Source: Flavobacterium resistens
GTDB lineage: Bacteria > Bacteroidota > Bacteroidia > Flavobacteriales > Flavobacteriaceae
Direction of reading: 5' to 3'
Length of the DNA: 64,000 nt
Assembly (NCBI RefSeq): GCF_900182645.1
Contig: NZ_FXTA01000003.1
Span: 310,001-374,000, forward strand
The notes below the pieces were generated by a model. That model had not been told where the DNA came from. It did not search any database and saw only the letters and a list, made by a program, of their open reading frames with translations. Position numbers and translations under genes: made by a program. Below are positions 52,644 to 61,682 of the stretch, in pieces; position 1 is the stretch's first letter; each line of letters opens with the position of its first letter.

Positions 52644-52839
52644 ATACTTTGATCAGTAGTAGACTTTGTTTTAATTCTGGTTTTTCTATTACAAAACTTA
52701 ACAACCATTCTTGCAATTGTTCCATTTCATAAGGTAACAGTGTTTTGATAGCTTTTTCTAACTCTTTGCAGAAAAGTACCGGATCGAAACTTACTCTTTC
52801 AAGTATTGATTTCGTGTAATCAAACATCATTTTTGACAT
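52642..52839 (-). CDS. Small conserved hypothetical protein, 65 aa
   Basis: A helical acidic protein (FDYTKSILERVSFDPVLFCKELEKAIKTLLPYEMEQLQEWLLSFV). A short Met-rich start allows initiation at Met1, Met4 or Met5. I recall close relatives in other flavobacteria but no function. It has its own position convergent to oxyR and uses the other side of that terminator. Confidence 0.7.
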   Translation of the reverse strand: MSKMMFDYTKSILERVSFDPVLFCKELEKAIKTLLPYEMEQLQEWLLSFVIEKPELKQSLLLIKV

Positions 52840-53005
52840 AATAAAATAAGATTTTTGGGGTTATCTAATTTTTTAAACTCGCACCAAATTTAAACAAATA
52901 ACCTTTATAACAACTCTTTTTAACTATTTTTTTTAAAAACTTTAGCAACGAATACGTTTTCTTAAAACATATACTTCAATATAGAATCATTCTAAACAAC
53001 TCGTT

Positions 53006-53671
53006 CTAAGCGTCTTTAAAGGCGCGAAACATCTCTCGTTTTCCTGGAGGACCAGCTAATTTTTCGACTCTAAATCCAACAGAAATCATACTTCTTTTAA
53101 CAACTCCACGGGCAGCATATGTTACTAAAACGCCATTCGGTTTTAAACTATTGTACATTTTCTGAAAAATTTCGGTACTCCAAAGTTCCGGCTGAACACG
53201 ATATCCGAAGGCATCAAAGTAAATCAAATCAAAAATTTCAAAATCGTCAATTTCATCAAAAAATTGTTTCCTTTTGGTTAACCAGAATTTGTCGCTAAGT
53301 TCGGTTTTCTGATTCCATTCGCTTTTATGCATTTTCTCAAAAATGTTGTCAAATTCCAATGCTTCCAATTCAGCAACATAATTCATCGCCAGAACTTCTT
53401 CCGCATTTACCGGATATGCTTCTACTCCGACATAATCAATAGTTTGCTGTTTATTTTCTGATTCTAAAAAAGTAATAAAAGCATTAAGACCAGTTCCAAA
53501 ACCAATTTCCAAAATTGTTACCGGTTTATCTTCAAATAATGAAAGTCCGTTTTTTATAAAAACATGTTTTGCTTCCTGTATAGCGCCATGTTTTGAGTGA
53601 TAACTTTCATTCCATTCTTCCAAATGAATTGTTGTTGAGCCATCTAGCGTTTTAATTATTTCTCTTTTCAC
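53006..53671 (-). CDS. mnmD: tRNA 5-methylaminomethyl-2-thiouridine methyltransferase MnmD
   Basis: A 221-residue SAM-dependent methyltransferase equivalent to the N-terminal half of E. coli MnmC. The SAM site is VTILEIGFGTGLNAFITFLES, followed by YVGVEAYPV and LIYFDAFGYRVQPELWS (the conserved DAF...QPELW block), and GVLVTYAARGVVKRSMISVGF and EKLAGPPGKREM at the end. It completes mnm5s2U at the wobble position of some tRNAs. The FAD-dependent MnmC2 half is absent, which is normal for the single-domain form. Confidence 0.92.
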   Translation of the reverse strand: MKREIIKTLDGSTTIHLEEWNESYHSKHGAIQEAKHVFIKNGLSLFEDKPVTILEIGFGTGLNAFITFLESENKQQTIDYVGVEAYPVNAEEVLAMNYVAELEALEFDNIFEKMHKSEWNQKTELSDKFWLTKRKQFFDEIDDFEIFDLIYFDAFGYRVQPELWSTEIFQKMYNSLKPNGVLVTYAARGVVKRSMISVGFRVEKLAGPPGKREMFRAFKDA

Positions 53672-53981
53672 AATTTTCGAATTTTATAATGGACTTTAAC
53701 TGATTTACAGCCCCTTTTATTGATCAAAATTAATCAAAACAAATGCGTAAAGCCTTAAAAAACTGTACTTTTTTCATAAATAATTTATAAAACTTAGCCA
53801 AAATTTTAGGTTTATTATAAGATAAATAAATCTCAGTCAAATGCAGGAATTAATGCAGTTTTACTAAGCAAATTACATATTTTTCCGTAATTTTGCATTC
53901 AACAAAAACCTATTCTTCATCAGATCATTACGTTATATTTTCATCTGTTAAGAATTCAATTCGATAAAACTTTACATAATT
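53672..53981. other. Intergenic region between mnmD and ilvE
   Basis: This 310-bp divergent interval contains the ilvE -7 element at 53888-53895 and otherwise AT-rich sequence with no recognisable ORF, repeat or leader peptide. Confidence 0.6.
53888..53895 (+). promoter_or_regulatory. -7 element of ilvE
   Basis: TAATTTTG fits TAnnTTTG. It lies 86 bp before the ilvE start codon, leaving a leader of about 80 nt. Confidence 0.5.
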
Positions 53982-55052
53982 ATGAGTACAACTCAAACAA
54001 GCAAAATTGAAATCAGAAAAGCTACTTCTTCTAAGATAAGTTCTGTAGACTTTGAAAACTTAAGCTTTGGTGCTGTATTTACAGACCATTTATTTGAATG
54101 TGATTACAAAAATGGACAATGGCAGACTCCGGTCATTAAGCCTTATGCTCCTATTTTGATGGATCCTTCTTCTAAAGTCTTTCATTATGGACAAGCGATT
54201 TTCGAGGGAATGAAAGCTTATAAAGATGAAAGCAATGATGTTTGGTTGTTTAGACCTGATGAAAACTACAAACGTTTCAACAGTTCTGCTGTTCGTATGG
54301 CAATGCCAGAAGTTCCGGAAGATATTTTTATGGAAGGTTTAAATGAATTATTAAAAATCGATCAAGAATGGATTCAGAGAGGAAACGGTGCAAGTATGTA
54401 CATTCGTCCTTTTATGATTGCTACTGGACCTGGAGTTATCGCAAATCCATCTGATGAATATAAATTTATGATTTTACTTTCTCCTGCAAAATCATACTAT
54501 GGCGGTGAAGTAAAAGTAATTATTGCAGAACATTATAGTAGAGCTGCAAATGGCGGAATTGGAGCTGCAAAAGCTGCAGGAAACTATGCCGCACAATTTT
54601 ATCCAACTAACTTAGCAAACAAAGACGGTTTCCAGCAAGTTATCTGGACTGATGATGCAACGCACACTAAACTTGAAGAAGCAGGAACAATGAATGTTTT
54701 CTTCAGAATCAATGATACTTTGTTAACTGCTCCAACAAGCGAAAGAATTTTAGATGGTATTACCAGAAAAAGTTTGATTGCAATGGCAGAAAAAGAAGGA
54801 TTAAATGTTGAAGTTCGTCCGGTTATTGTTTCTGAATTAGTTGAAGCTGCTAAAAACGGATCTTTAAAAGAAATTTTTGGAGCTGGAACTGCTGCAGTTA
54901 TCAGTGTAATCAAAGGTTTCTCTTATAAAGGTGAATATTATGAAATGACTCCTATCGAGAATTCATACGCTTCATTCTTAAAAGAAAAATTAACAAGTCT
55001 TCAAAACAAACTTTCTGAAGACACTTATGGATGGACAGTTAAAGTTCAATAA
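53982..55052 (+). CDS. ilvE: Branched-chain amino acid aminotransferase
   Basis: A 356-residue PLP enzyme of fold type IV that interconverts Leu, Ile and Val with their 2-keto acids. The motif GGIGAAKAAGNYAAQF supplies the PLP lysine, and TNVFFR-like EEAGTMNVFFRI, DGITRKSLIAMA and EIFGAGTAAVISVI are family blocks. Length and N-terminal FGAVFTDHLFECDYKNG match the eukaryotic-like/class II BCAT group. It is a single gene with its own terminator. Confidence 0.95.
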   Translation: MSTTQTSKIEIRKATSSKISSVDFENLSFGAVFTDHLFECDYKNGQWQTPVIKPYAPILMDPSSKVFHYGQAIFEGMKAYKDESNDVWLFRPDENYKRFNSSAVRMAMPEVPEDIFMEGLNELLKIDQEWIQRGNGASMYIRPFMIATGPGVIANPSDEYKFMILLSPAKSYYGGEVKVIIAEHYSRAANGGIGAAKAAGNYAAQFYPTNLANKDGFQQVIWTDDATHTKLEEAGTMNVFFRINDTLLTAPTSERILDGITRKSLIAMAEKEGLNVEVRPVIVSELVEAAKNGSLKEIFGAGTAAVISVIKGFSYKGEYYEMTPIENSYASFLKEKLTSLQNKLSEDTYGWTVKVQ

Positions 55053-55070
55053 ACCAAAATCAATAAAAGA

Positions 55071-55108
55071 AAACCCGATAAGATTTTATTTTCCTATCGG
55101 GTTTTTGC
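55071..55108 (+). terminator. Terminator of ilvE
   Basis: Stem AAACCCGATA / TATCGGGTTT with a 14-nt loop and a T-rich tail, 18 bp after the stop. Confidence 0.82.
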
Positions 55109-55294
55109 TTTTATAGTAGTTCCTTAAATTTAAACACATAGAAAATATTGATTTAATGTATTTATAAAGGATACTAAAAGAAACTTGTTTCTCACACGTA
55201 ACTATGTGCATTAATGCAAGTGAAACGCCTTTTTTAAACACGATCAAAAACTATGTTTCTATATGTTTAAATATCTTCGGCATAGAATTCTGTT

Positions 55295-55675
55295 TTATAA
55301 AAGTTTCGAAAAATCGGGTTTAAAATAATTTGGTCCTTTCATTACTTTTCCGTCTTCGCGATAAATTGGTTGTCCGTCTTCTCCAAGTTTACTCATATTA
55401 CTACGCTGAATTTCATCAAAAACAGCTTCGATTTTATCTTGTAAACCATGTTCAATAATAGTTCCACATAAAATATACATCATATCTCCAAGAGCATCAG
55501 CAATTTCGACCAAATCATTATTTTGGACAGCTTCAAGATATTCCTCGTTTTCTTCTTTCATCAAATTATAACGAAGTAGTTTTTTAGTTGCTCCCAAATC
55601 AGCAATTGGAGTCTGACTATGACCTATTTTAAAAGCCGTATGAAATTCCGTTACGGCATCCAGTTGTTTCTTCAT
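55295..55675 (-). CDS. MazG/HisE-like nucleoside triphosphate pyrophosphohydrolase
   Basis: A 126-residue all-helical NTP pyrophosphatase. The magnesium-binding motif is in LMKEENEEYLEAVQNNDLVEIADALGDMMYILCGTI, i.e. ExxE followed by ExxD. The C-terminal PIYREDGKVMKGPNYFKPDF is a usual ending. Related phage and bacterial proteins hydrolyse (d)NTPs or act in house cleaning. Substrate unknown. It is divergent from the small membrane protein gene. Confidence 0.88.
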   Translation of the reverse strand: MKKQLDAVTEFHTAFKIGHSQTPIADLGATKKLLRYNLMKEENEEYLEAVQNNDLVEIADALGDMMYILCGTIIEHGLQDKIEAVFDEIQRSNMSKLGEDGQPIYREDGKVMKGPNYFKPDFSKLL

Positions 55676-55730
55676 GTTTTTAATTGATTAAATGAATTGG
55701 CAAATTAGCAACAATTCGTATACAATTCTC

Positions 55731-55738
55731 TAAATTTG
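55731..55738 (+). promoter_or_regulatory. -7 element before the 62-aa membrane protein gene
   Basis: TAAATTTG fits TAnnTTTG. It overlaps an upstream in-frame TTG at 55736, so that codon cannot be the start, and the ATG at 55757 must be used. Confidence 0.55.
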
Positions 55739-55756
55739 CCAAAAATAATTTTAACT

Positions 55757-55945
55757 ATGTTTAGTCAGGGACAATTAATATTCGGAGTCTGTTTTTTTAT
55801 TGCTTTTGTAATCGTTATGATATTTGCATATCGAAAAGATCTCGCGCTTCATAAAATATTCTACAAAGGAAATTACAAAGTTTTGCTTGTATTTTTACTC
55901 TTCATTGCTCTTTTATTTGTGATCAAAATCTTTTTCAAAAGATAG
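55757..55945 (+). CDS. Small membrane protein, 62 aa
   Basis: Two hydrophobic segments (LIFGVCFFIAFVIVMIFAY and VLLVFLLFIALLFVIKIFF) are joined by a short basic loop (RKDLALHKIFYKGNYK). The start at 55757 follows from the promoter element at 55731-55738. Similar two-helix proteins are frequent in flavobacteria. No function is assigned. Confidence 0.7.
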   Translation: MFSQGQLIFGVCFFIAFVIVMIFAYRKDLALHKIFYKGNYKVLLVFLLFIALLFVIKIFFKR

Positions 55946-56133
55946 ATAACGAATCCCGATTTTTACTTTCATAAAATAAATTTCAAAATTTATAATTAAA
56001 CACTTTCAAAATCGTTTAATTTGAATATTTTTTGATCAAAATAATTTATAAAGTGTATTTTTATCGTGGTGCTATTTTTAGTACTACTAGTAATAAAAAT
56101 TTATAACTTTACGACACCAAACAATCTACCCAA

Positions 56134-57357
56134 ATGAAGATTCTAAAATATTTATTTCTTTTAGCATTATTAAGCTTAGTTGCTCTTACCGTTTTTGTTG
56201 CTACTCAAAAAGGAATTTTTGATGTAGAAAGAAGCAAAGTAATCAATTCACCAAAAGCTACTGTCTATAATTATATAAATGACTTTAGAAATTATGAAGA
56301 TTTTGAATCTTGGGCTCTTGAAGATCCGTCATTAAATTTTACTTTCCCAAATAAAACAGCTGGAAACGGCGCATCATTTTACTGGACAGGAACTGAAGGT
56401 TCTGGAAATGCAATCACTCTTAAAACAAAAGATGGAGAAAGCATTCAACAAAAAATGAAATATGATGGCACAGAGGCCGACGTAAACTGGACTTTCAAAG
56501 ATACTTTAGCGGGAAAAACAAAAGTTACCTGGAAAGCAAAAGGAACAATGAGCTTTTTGTTCAAAATTTACACAGCGCTTAATGGAGGTTCAAACAAAGT
56601 TATTGGAACAATTTATGAAAAAAGCCTTGCCAACATTGACAAAAATCTGGATTACGAAACTAAAACCTACAATATAAAAGTAGACGGTGTTGTACAAAAA
56701 ACAGAAACACCTTATATTAAACAAACTTTTACAAGTGAAATTTCTAAAATAAATAAAAACGCAAGAATTGTCATTCCGAAACTTATTCATTTTAGCGAAA
56801 CCAATGCGCTACAAACAACAGGCAAACCTTTTATTATTTACCACACTTACGATACAACAACAGGATTGGCTAAGATTTCAATCTGTTTACCAATAAACAA
56901 AGAAATTTCGACTAGTTCAGGAAGTGATATCTTATCAGGAAAATTAAATGGTTTTGAAGCTGTAAAAACAACTTTAACAGGTGATTATTCGCATACAAGC
57001 GAAGCAATTGCTAAAACTACAGCTTATATAAACAATCAAAAAATTATGCCTGATTTAAGCTGGTCGCATCTAGAAATTTTAACAGTAAGCAAATTAGACA
57101 CAAAAAGTTCGTCTAAATTACTTACTGAAATTTATTTCCCAACAAAACCTAAAGTTGTTCCGGTAACAACAGCTCCAACTACTGAAGTTTACGGTTCTCA
57201 GCCTGATCCAACGGAAACAAATACAACAACCGCAGATCCTGCTGCAACAAATCCGGCAGCAACGACACCTGTTGTAAAAAAACCAGTAAAACCAAAACCG
57301 GCAGCACCAAAACCTGTCACTACTCCACCAGCAAAACCTGAAGAAGACGAATTCTAA
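56134..57357 (+). CDS. SRPBCC/polyketide-cyclase-like protein with proline-rich tail
   Basis: A 407-residue protein with an N-terminal hydrophobic segment (ILKYLFLLALLSLVALTVFVAT) as signal anchor, then an SRPBCC (START-like) domain (about 30-175: VERSKVINSPKATVYNYINDFRNYEDFESWA), a GyrI-like/effector-binding region (about 190-340: IIYHTYDTTTGLAKISICLPI) and a low-complexity tail rich in Thr, Pro, Ala and Lys (about 345-407). It lies 58 bp before the ECF sigma gene but has its own start region. A ligand-binding role is likely; the ligand is unknown. Confidence 0.78.
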   Translation: MKILKYLFLLALLSLVALTVFVATQKGIFDVERSKVINSPKATVYNYINDFRNYEDFESWALEDPSLNFTFPNKTAGNGASFYWTGTEGSGNAITLKTKDGESIQQKMKYDGTEADVNWTFKDTLAGKTKVTWKAKGTMSFLFKIYTALNGGSNKVIGTIYEKSLANIDKNLDYETKTYNIKVDGVVQKTETPYIKQTFTSEISKINKNARIVIPKLIHFSETNALQTTGKPFIIYHTYDTTTGLAKISICLPINKEISTSSGSDILSGKLNGFEAVKTTLTGDYSHTSEAIAKTTAYINNQKIMPDLSWSHLEILTVSKLDTKSSSKLLTEIYFPTKPKVVPVTTAPTTEVYGSQPDPTETNTTTADPAATNPAATTPVVKKPVKPKPAAPKPVTTPPAKPEEDEF

Positions 57358-57415
57358 AATAAAGACTTTTAAACCTTTAGCTTAAAATTCATTCTAATAC
57401 GATAAATGAAAAAAT

Positions 57416-57958
57416 TTGACAGACGAGAAGGAATTTATACAAGAATTATTAAATCCTAAAACGCAAAACGCTGCGTTTCAAAAACTCTTGTCTGATTATC
57501 AAAAACCACTGTATTCTCATATTCGGAACATTGTTTTGAATCATGATGATGCAGATGATGTTTTGCAAAATACTTTTGTAAAGGTTTTTCAATATTTAAA
57601 AAACTTTAAAGGCGAAAGCAAGCTTTTTTCCTGGATGTACCGCATTGCAACAAACGAAGCTTTGACTTTTTTAAATCAAAAAGCAAAACTAAGCGGATTG
57701 ACATCAGAAGCTTTACAGACAAAAACTATAGAGAATTTAAAATCTGATATATATTTTGATGGAGATGAAATTCAAATAAAACTCCAAAAAGCCATAATCA
57801 CTTTGCCCGAAAAACAACAATTAGTCTTTAAAATGAAATATTTTGAAGAATTAAAGTATGAAGAAATTGCTGAAATTTTAGGAACTTCAGTAGGTGCTTT
57901 AAAAGCATCTTATCATCATGCGGTAAAAAAAATTGAATTATATGTTACATCAAATTAA
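57416..57958 (+). CDS. ECF RNA polymerase sigma factor (TTG start)
   Basis: A 180-residue sigma-70 family ECF factor. Region 2 is VLNHDDADDVLQNTFVKVFQYLKNFKGESKLFSWMYRIATNEALTF, and region 4 is ITLPEKQQLVFKMKYFEELKYEEIAEILGTSVGALKASYHHAVKKIE. The frame is closed by TGA at 57407, so the first usable start is TTG at 57416. An ATG at 57406 belongs to a different frame encoding a 17-residue ORF. It heads a three-gene unit with a membrane protein and a helical exported protein, the usual shape of a flavobacterial envelope-stress ECF operon. Confidence 0.9.
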   Translation: MTDEKEFIQELLNPKTQNAAFQKLLSDYQKPLYSHIRNIVLNHDDADDVLQNTFVKVFQYLKNFKGESKLFSWMYRIATNEALTFLNQKAKLSGLTSEALQTKTIENLKSDIYFDGDEIQIKLQKAIITLPEKQQLVFKMKYFEELKYEEIAEILGTSVGALKASYHHAVKKIELYVTSN

Positions 57959-57991
57959 ACCTTTTGTAAAAAAAACTATCTTATAGACATT

Positions 57992-58405
57992 ATGAAAGCA
58001 TTTAAATTAGAAAACGAACCGAAAATCAAATCTGGATTTAAAACTCCAGAGCATTATTTTGATGATTTATCGGCAAAAGTTTTACAACAGATTAACGAAA
58101 AAGAAGTAAAAGTAATACCGTTTTACAAACGCAAGAATGTAATTTCAATTGCTGCGGCCGCAGTAGTTGTTTTTGCACTGATGATTCCTATAGTCAATAA
58201 TTACAATGCCACTTCTAAAGAACTTGACGAAGCCACTTTAGAAACTTATTTATCTTATCAGTCAAATTTGAATCAATATGATCTGATTCAGAATTTGGAT
58301 ACTAAAGATATTCAAAAACTAAATAAAAATGTTGCTATTGAAGATGAAACTCTTGAAGACATTCTAGCATCAAATCCAAACATTGAACACTTAATTTCTG
58401 AATAA
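57992..58405 (+). CDS. Single-pass membrane protein, probable anti-sigma partner
   Basis: A 137-residue protein with one membrane segment (about 50-68: VISIAAAAVVVFALMIPIV). The cytoplasmic part (FKLENEPKIKSGFKTPEHYFDDLSAKVLQQI) contains the sigma-partner-like PEHYFD stretch common beside ECF factors in this group. The exported part is acidic. It starts 33 bp after the sigma gene. The anti-sigma role is inferred from position and shape. Confidence 0.8.
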   Translation: MKAFKLENEPKIKSGFKTPEHYFDDLSAKVLQQINEKEVKVIPFYKRKNVISIAAAAVVVFALMIPIVNNYNATSKELDEATLETYLSYQSNLNQYDLIQNLDTKDIQKLNKNVAIEDETLEDILASNPNIEHLISE

Positions 58406-58422
58406 AAAACAAAACTTAAAAG

Positions 58423-58881
58423 ATGAAAATCAAAAACATATTGCCGATAATTTTATTCCTGGTAAGTTTTTCGTTTTATGCCCAAAGTGGAAAAACAGAT
58501 GAAAAACGTGAAAAGATTAAAGCTTATAAAGTTTCTTTTTTAACAACCGAATTAGAACTGACTCCCACAGAAGCTGAAAAATTCTGGCCTATTTACAATG
58601 CCTATGATGATAGACAATTTGAATTGAGGCATCAAAAAATGAAAGCCTATCTAGAGCGTCTGGATGATGATAATATTAATTCAATTTCAGAAAAAGAAGC
58701 TGCAGTCCTGCTCGCACAAATGGAAAGCACTGATAAGGAATTATATCTTTTACGCGAAAAATACAATTCGAACTTAAAGAAAATACTTTCAGCCAAAAAA
58801 ATATTAAAGCTTAAAAAATCTGAAGACGACTTTAACCGAAAATTATTAAAACAATATCGCGATAAAGCTGCAAAAGATTAA
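58423..58881 (+). CDS. Exported helical sensor protein of the ECF operon
   Basis: A 152-residue protein with a signal peptide ending near FYAQ (residue 21). The helical mature part LELTPTEAEKFWPIYNAYDDRQFELRHQ matches the LTPxExxxFWPIYxxY pattern of the Spy/CpxP-like proteins that flavobacterial genomes call 'sensor of ECF-type sigma factor'. It starts 17 bp after the membrane partner and ends the operon. Confidence 0.82.
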   Translation: MKIKNILPIILFLVSFSFYAQSGKTDEKREKIKAYKVSFLTTELELTPTEAEKFWPIYNAYDDRQFELRHQKMKAYLERLDDDNINSISEKEAAVLLAQMESTDKELYLLREKYNSNLKKILSAKKILKLKKSEDDFNRKLLKQYRDKAAKD

Positions 58882-58897
58882 GAAAAGTACAACAGCG

Positions 58898-58952
58898 ACA
58901 AACCCCCTATATAATAATACTTACTTTATTATTTAGGGGGTTTGTTATTTTT
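58898..58952 (+). terminator. Terminator of the ECF operon
   Basis: A 12-bp stem (ACAAACCCCCTA / TAGGGGGTTTGT) with an AT-rich loop that can itself pair (ATAATA / TATTAT), then TATTTTT. It lies between converging genes. Confidence 0.85.
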
Positions 58953-58966
58953 AAGATATTGTCTGA

Positions 58967-60028
58967 TTATATAAAAGTGATTCGGATTAACTTATTATAA
59001 CCCGCAGCAATTGCAGTATTTTTATTAATGAATCTGATAGTAAAAAGCTTAGAATCATCTGATAATTGTTTCCATGTTGCGCCTCCATCCTGAGAATACT
59101 GAATTCCTGAAGAACCCACACAAACCAATTCTCTTGCATTACTTCCCGGAACATATTGAATACATGACGCATATCCAAAACCTTGGTTCTGCCCTACTAA
59201 TTCCCATGTTTTCCCTCCGTCTTTAGTGCAAATTTTGTTTTCAGCATTTTTCTCTGGAAATTCATAATCTCCGCCTGCTGCAAAACCGTGCTTGGCATCA
59301 TAAAAATCAGCTGTAAAAATACCGGTCATTTCTTTGCCCTGCATAATTGGAGTATCAACAACTTTCCATGTTTTTGCTTTATCAGGAGAGTAAAAAACAC
59401 GAGCTTTTTTTCCGCCAGAAACTAGCCATGTATCATTTCCTTTAATTACAATATTGGTATTACTTGCCGCAAAAGCCGCTTCACCTTGAGTATTTGTAGG
59501 CAATTTATCAGATAATAGCTTTGTCCAGGTTTCGCCTCCGTCACGAGTAACAATAATAGAAAAAGTATCTTCCGTAGGATCACCAATTGCAATTCCTTCT
59601 TTGTCATTCCAAAACTGCATACTGTCGTAAAACACTTTCGAATTAACTTCTTTATAAACTAATTTTACTTTTCTGGTTTTTTTATCAACCTGATACAATA
59701 AAGCAGGATTTCCAACACTTAATAAAAATACACTTTTTGTATTTTGAGCAATGCTCCTAAACTCTAAATTAAGAGTGTCGCGGTAAATATGATCTTCAAA
59801 TTTTTCTCTTTTATCTAAATCAAAACAGCCAAAACGGGAATTATCGGCTCCGTACCAAACTTTATTATTATCAATTGAAATAGCTCTGATGCTGATTTTA
59901 TCCTGAAACAAAATTTCTGTCTGCATCGAAACAAAACCACCTGTTACTGGTGCTTTATCACTATTTTTCAATGCTTTAAAAGACACCAACAAAACAAATA
60001 AACTAAAAAATAATATAATTTTTCTCAT
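58967..60028 (-). CDS. Secreted BNR/YCF48-type beta-propeller protein
   Basis: A 353-residue exported protein with a signal peptide (IILFFSLFVLLVSFKALK). Asp-box/BNR motifs recur: VTRDGGETWTKL, YSPDKAKTWKVV, CTKDGGKTWELV and YSQDGGATWKQL, spaced as in a seven-bladed YCF48/sialidase-like propeller. Flavobacterial relatives are often named 'oxidoreductase', which the sequence does not support. Ligand unknown. Confidence 0.85.
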   Translation of the reverse strand: MRKIILFFSLFVLLVSFKALKNSDKAPVTGGFVSMQTEILFQDKISIRAISIDNNKVWYGADNSRFGCFDLDKREKFEDHIYRDTLNLEFRSIAQNTKSVFLLSVGNPALLYQVDKKTRKVKLVYKEVNSKVFYDSMQFWNDKEGIAIGDPTEDTFSIIVTRDGGETWTKLLSDKLPTNTQGEAAFAASNTNIVIKGNDTWLVSGGKKARVFYSPDKAKTWKVVDTPIMQGKEMTGIFTADFYDAKHGFAAGGDYEFPEKNAENKICTKDGGKTWELVGQNQGFGYASCIQYVPGSNARELVCVGSSGIQYSQDGGATWKQLSDDSKLFTIRFINKNTAIAAGYNKLIRITFI

Positions 60029-60264
60029 GTAGGTTAGATTTAGTATTTGCTAAAATACAATTATTTATAACATATAAAATAGCTTTTGTTTTTTTTGATA
60101 ATAAAATTTTTGAACACTATTTTTTGTCTAAGCAAAAATAAAAACAATCCAACAAAACACAACTATTTAACAGTTAGCTTTTTAAAAGAATCAGGCATGT
60201 AAATTATTTTTTTGGCACAGTAATTGGATATTCTACAATAATTAATTTTTTAATATTATTTGCC

Positions 60265-61548
60265 ATGAAAGCGAACCTACTTATACTAGCATTTTTAACC
60301 ATCGGACTTAGTTCTTGTTCAGCGCAAAACCAAGCCACTGTTTATGCAAAAAACTCAGACATCAGCGATAATTTAGACTTAAGAGCTGTTGCTTCAATGT
60401 TTGGAGAATCATCAAATCTTCAGGATTTTGAAAGAAGATTGAATGATCCAAAATATCAAATATCAAATCTTGATTTAAATGGAGATGATCAAGTTGATTA
60501 TTTACGTGTAATCGAATCTGTAGAAAACAGAACTCACGTAGTAATTATCCAGGCAGTTTTAGATCGTGATGTTTACCAAGACATTGCAACAATTGATGTA
60601 GAAAGAGACAACTATAACAAAGTAACTGTTCAAGTAGTTGGTAACACTTATTTGTATGGCGCAAACTATATTTATGAGCCTGTTTACAATGTTGTTCCAG
60701 TAATTTACGGTTCGTTTTGGGTAACCAACTACAGACCATACTGTTCTACTTGGAATTGGGGGTATTATCCAACTTATTACACAGCGTGGAGACCTTACCC
60801 TGTTTACAGATATAGAAACAACGTAAATATTTGCATTAACGCAAACTACAGCTACAATTATGTTAACTACAGAAGAAGTTATAGAGCTCCGATTCTTTAC
60901 GAATCAAGACGCACTTATGGCTACGAAAGAATGAGACCTAATTATAGTTTTGCAGACAGACACGTGAATACAAGCAACAGATATGATTTGGACCAAAGAA
61001 GAGCAACAAGCAGAAACTATAATGCTTATCAAAACAATGACAATCCAATCAGATCAAATTCTGGAAGACCTCAATATGGAGAAAACAGAGTTTCAGACAG
61101 AAACTATAATTCAACTAGAAATTCAGACAGAAATTATAACAATACAAGCCGTCCAGCTGTAAACAACAGAGAAAACAATACACCTGTTACTACTCCTTCA
61201 AGACCAGATTACAGTAGAAATAATCCAGCTGTTTCTGTTCCAAGAGGGAATTCAGAAAACAGAAATTATGCAGACAGACCAGCATCTCAAAACAATAATC
61301 CTTCAAGAGGTTATTCTGAAAACAGAGGAAACTCAATGAACAGACCTAGCGTTGAAAGAACTGCTCCTGCACAACAAGCACAACCATCAAGAAGTTACTC
61401 TGAAAACAGAGGAAACTCAGAGAACAGATCTTATAGTTCAAGACCTCAAAGTGCACCACGTTCTGAAGCTCCACAAATGAGACAAGAATCTAGAAGCAGT
61501 GAACCGCAAAGAGAAAACGGCTCTAGAGGTGGCGGTAGAAGAGGTTAA
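60265..61548 (+). CDS. Lipoprotein with Asn/Arg/Ser/Tyr-rich C-terminal region
   Basis: A 427-residue lipoprotein (lipobox LSSC, Cys18). Residues 30-110 form a conserved globular part (FERRLNDPKYQISNLDLNGDDQVDYLRVIE, THVVIIQAVLDRDVYQDIATIDVERD). Residues 115-225 are very rich in Tyr and Trp. From about 225 to the end the protein is low-complexity with repeated NSENR/YSENRGNS/DRNYN units and ends in GSRGGGRRG. No enzyme motif is seen. The basic tail could bind polysaccharide, nucleic acid or other surface material. Confidence 0.8.
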   Translation: MKANLLILAFLTIGLSSCSAQNQATVYAKNSDISDNLDLRAVASMFGESSNLQDFERRLNDPKYQISNLDLNGDDQVDYLRVIESVENRTHVVIIQAVLDRDVYQDIATIDVERDNYNKVTVQVVGNTYLYGANYIYEPVYNVVPVIYGSFWVTNYRPYCSTWNWGYYPTYYTAWRPYPVYRYRNNVNICINANYSYNYVNYRRSYRAPILYESRRTYGYERMRPNYSFADRHVNTSNRYDLDQRRATSRNYNAYQNNDNPIRSNSGRPQYGENRVSDRNYNSTRNSDRNYNNTSRPAVNNRENNTPVTTPSRPDYSRNNPAVSVPRGNSENRNYADRPASQNNNPSRGYSENRGNSMNRPSVERTAPAQQAQPSRSYSENRGNSENRSYSSRPQSAPRSEAPQMRQESRSSEPQRENGSRGGGRRG

Positions 61549-61578
61549 TATCAAAATCATATTTCTAAAATAAAAAAA

Positions 61579-61610
61579 TCAGCACAATTTACGGATTGTG
61601 CTTTTTTTTA
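61579..61610 (+). terminator. Terminator of the Asn/Arg-rich lipoprotein gene
   Basis: Stem AGCACAAT / ATTGTGCT (6-nt loop) followed by eight T residues. Confidence 0.85.
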
Positions 61611-61624
61611 TCTTTTTATTTATA

Positions 61625-61658
61625 ATTGATGCTAATTTATTTTAAAAGAGTAAATTTG
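61625..61658 (+). promoter_or_regulatory. Promoter of kup
   Basis: TTG (61626-61628), a 22-bp spacer and TAAATTTG (61651-61658). It overlaps the upstream start codons at 61626 and 61629, so transcription starts after them. Confidence 0.7.
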
Positions 61659-61682
61659 CAACCGTCTTTTATAAAAACACAC

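Noticed and set aside
58967..60028. Oxidoreductase name for the BNR-repeat protein
   Set aside because: Only Asp-box propeller repeats are visible; no nucleotide or cofactor site is present.
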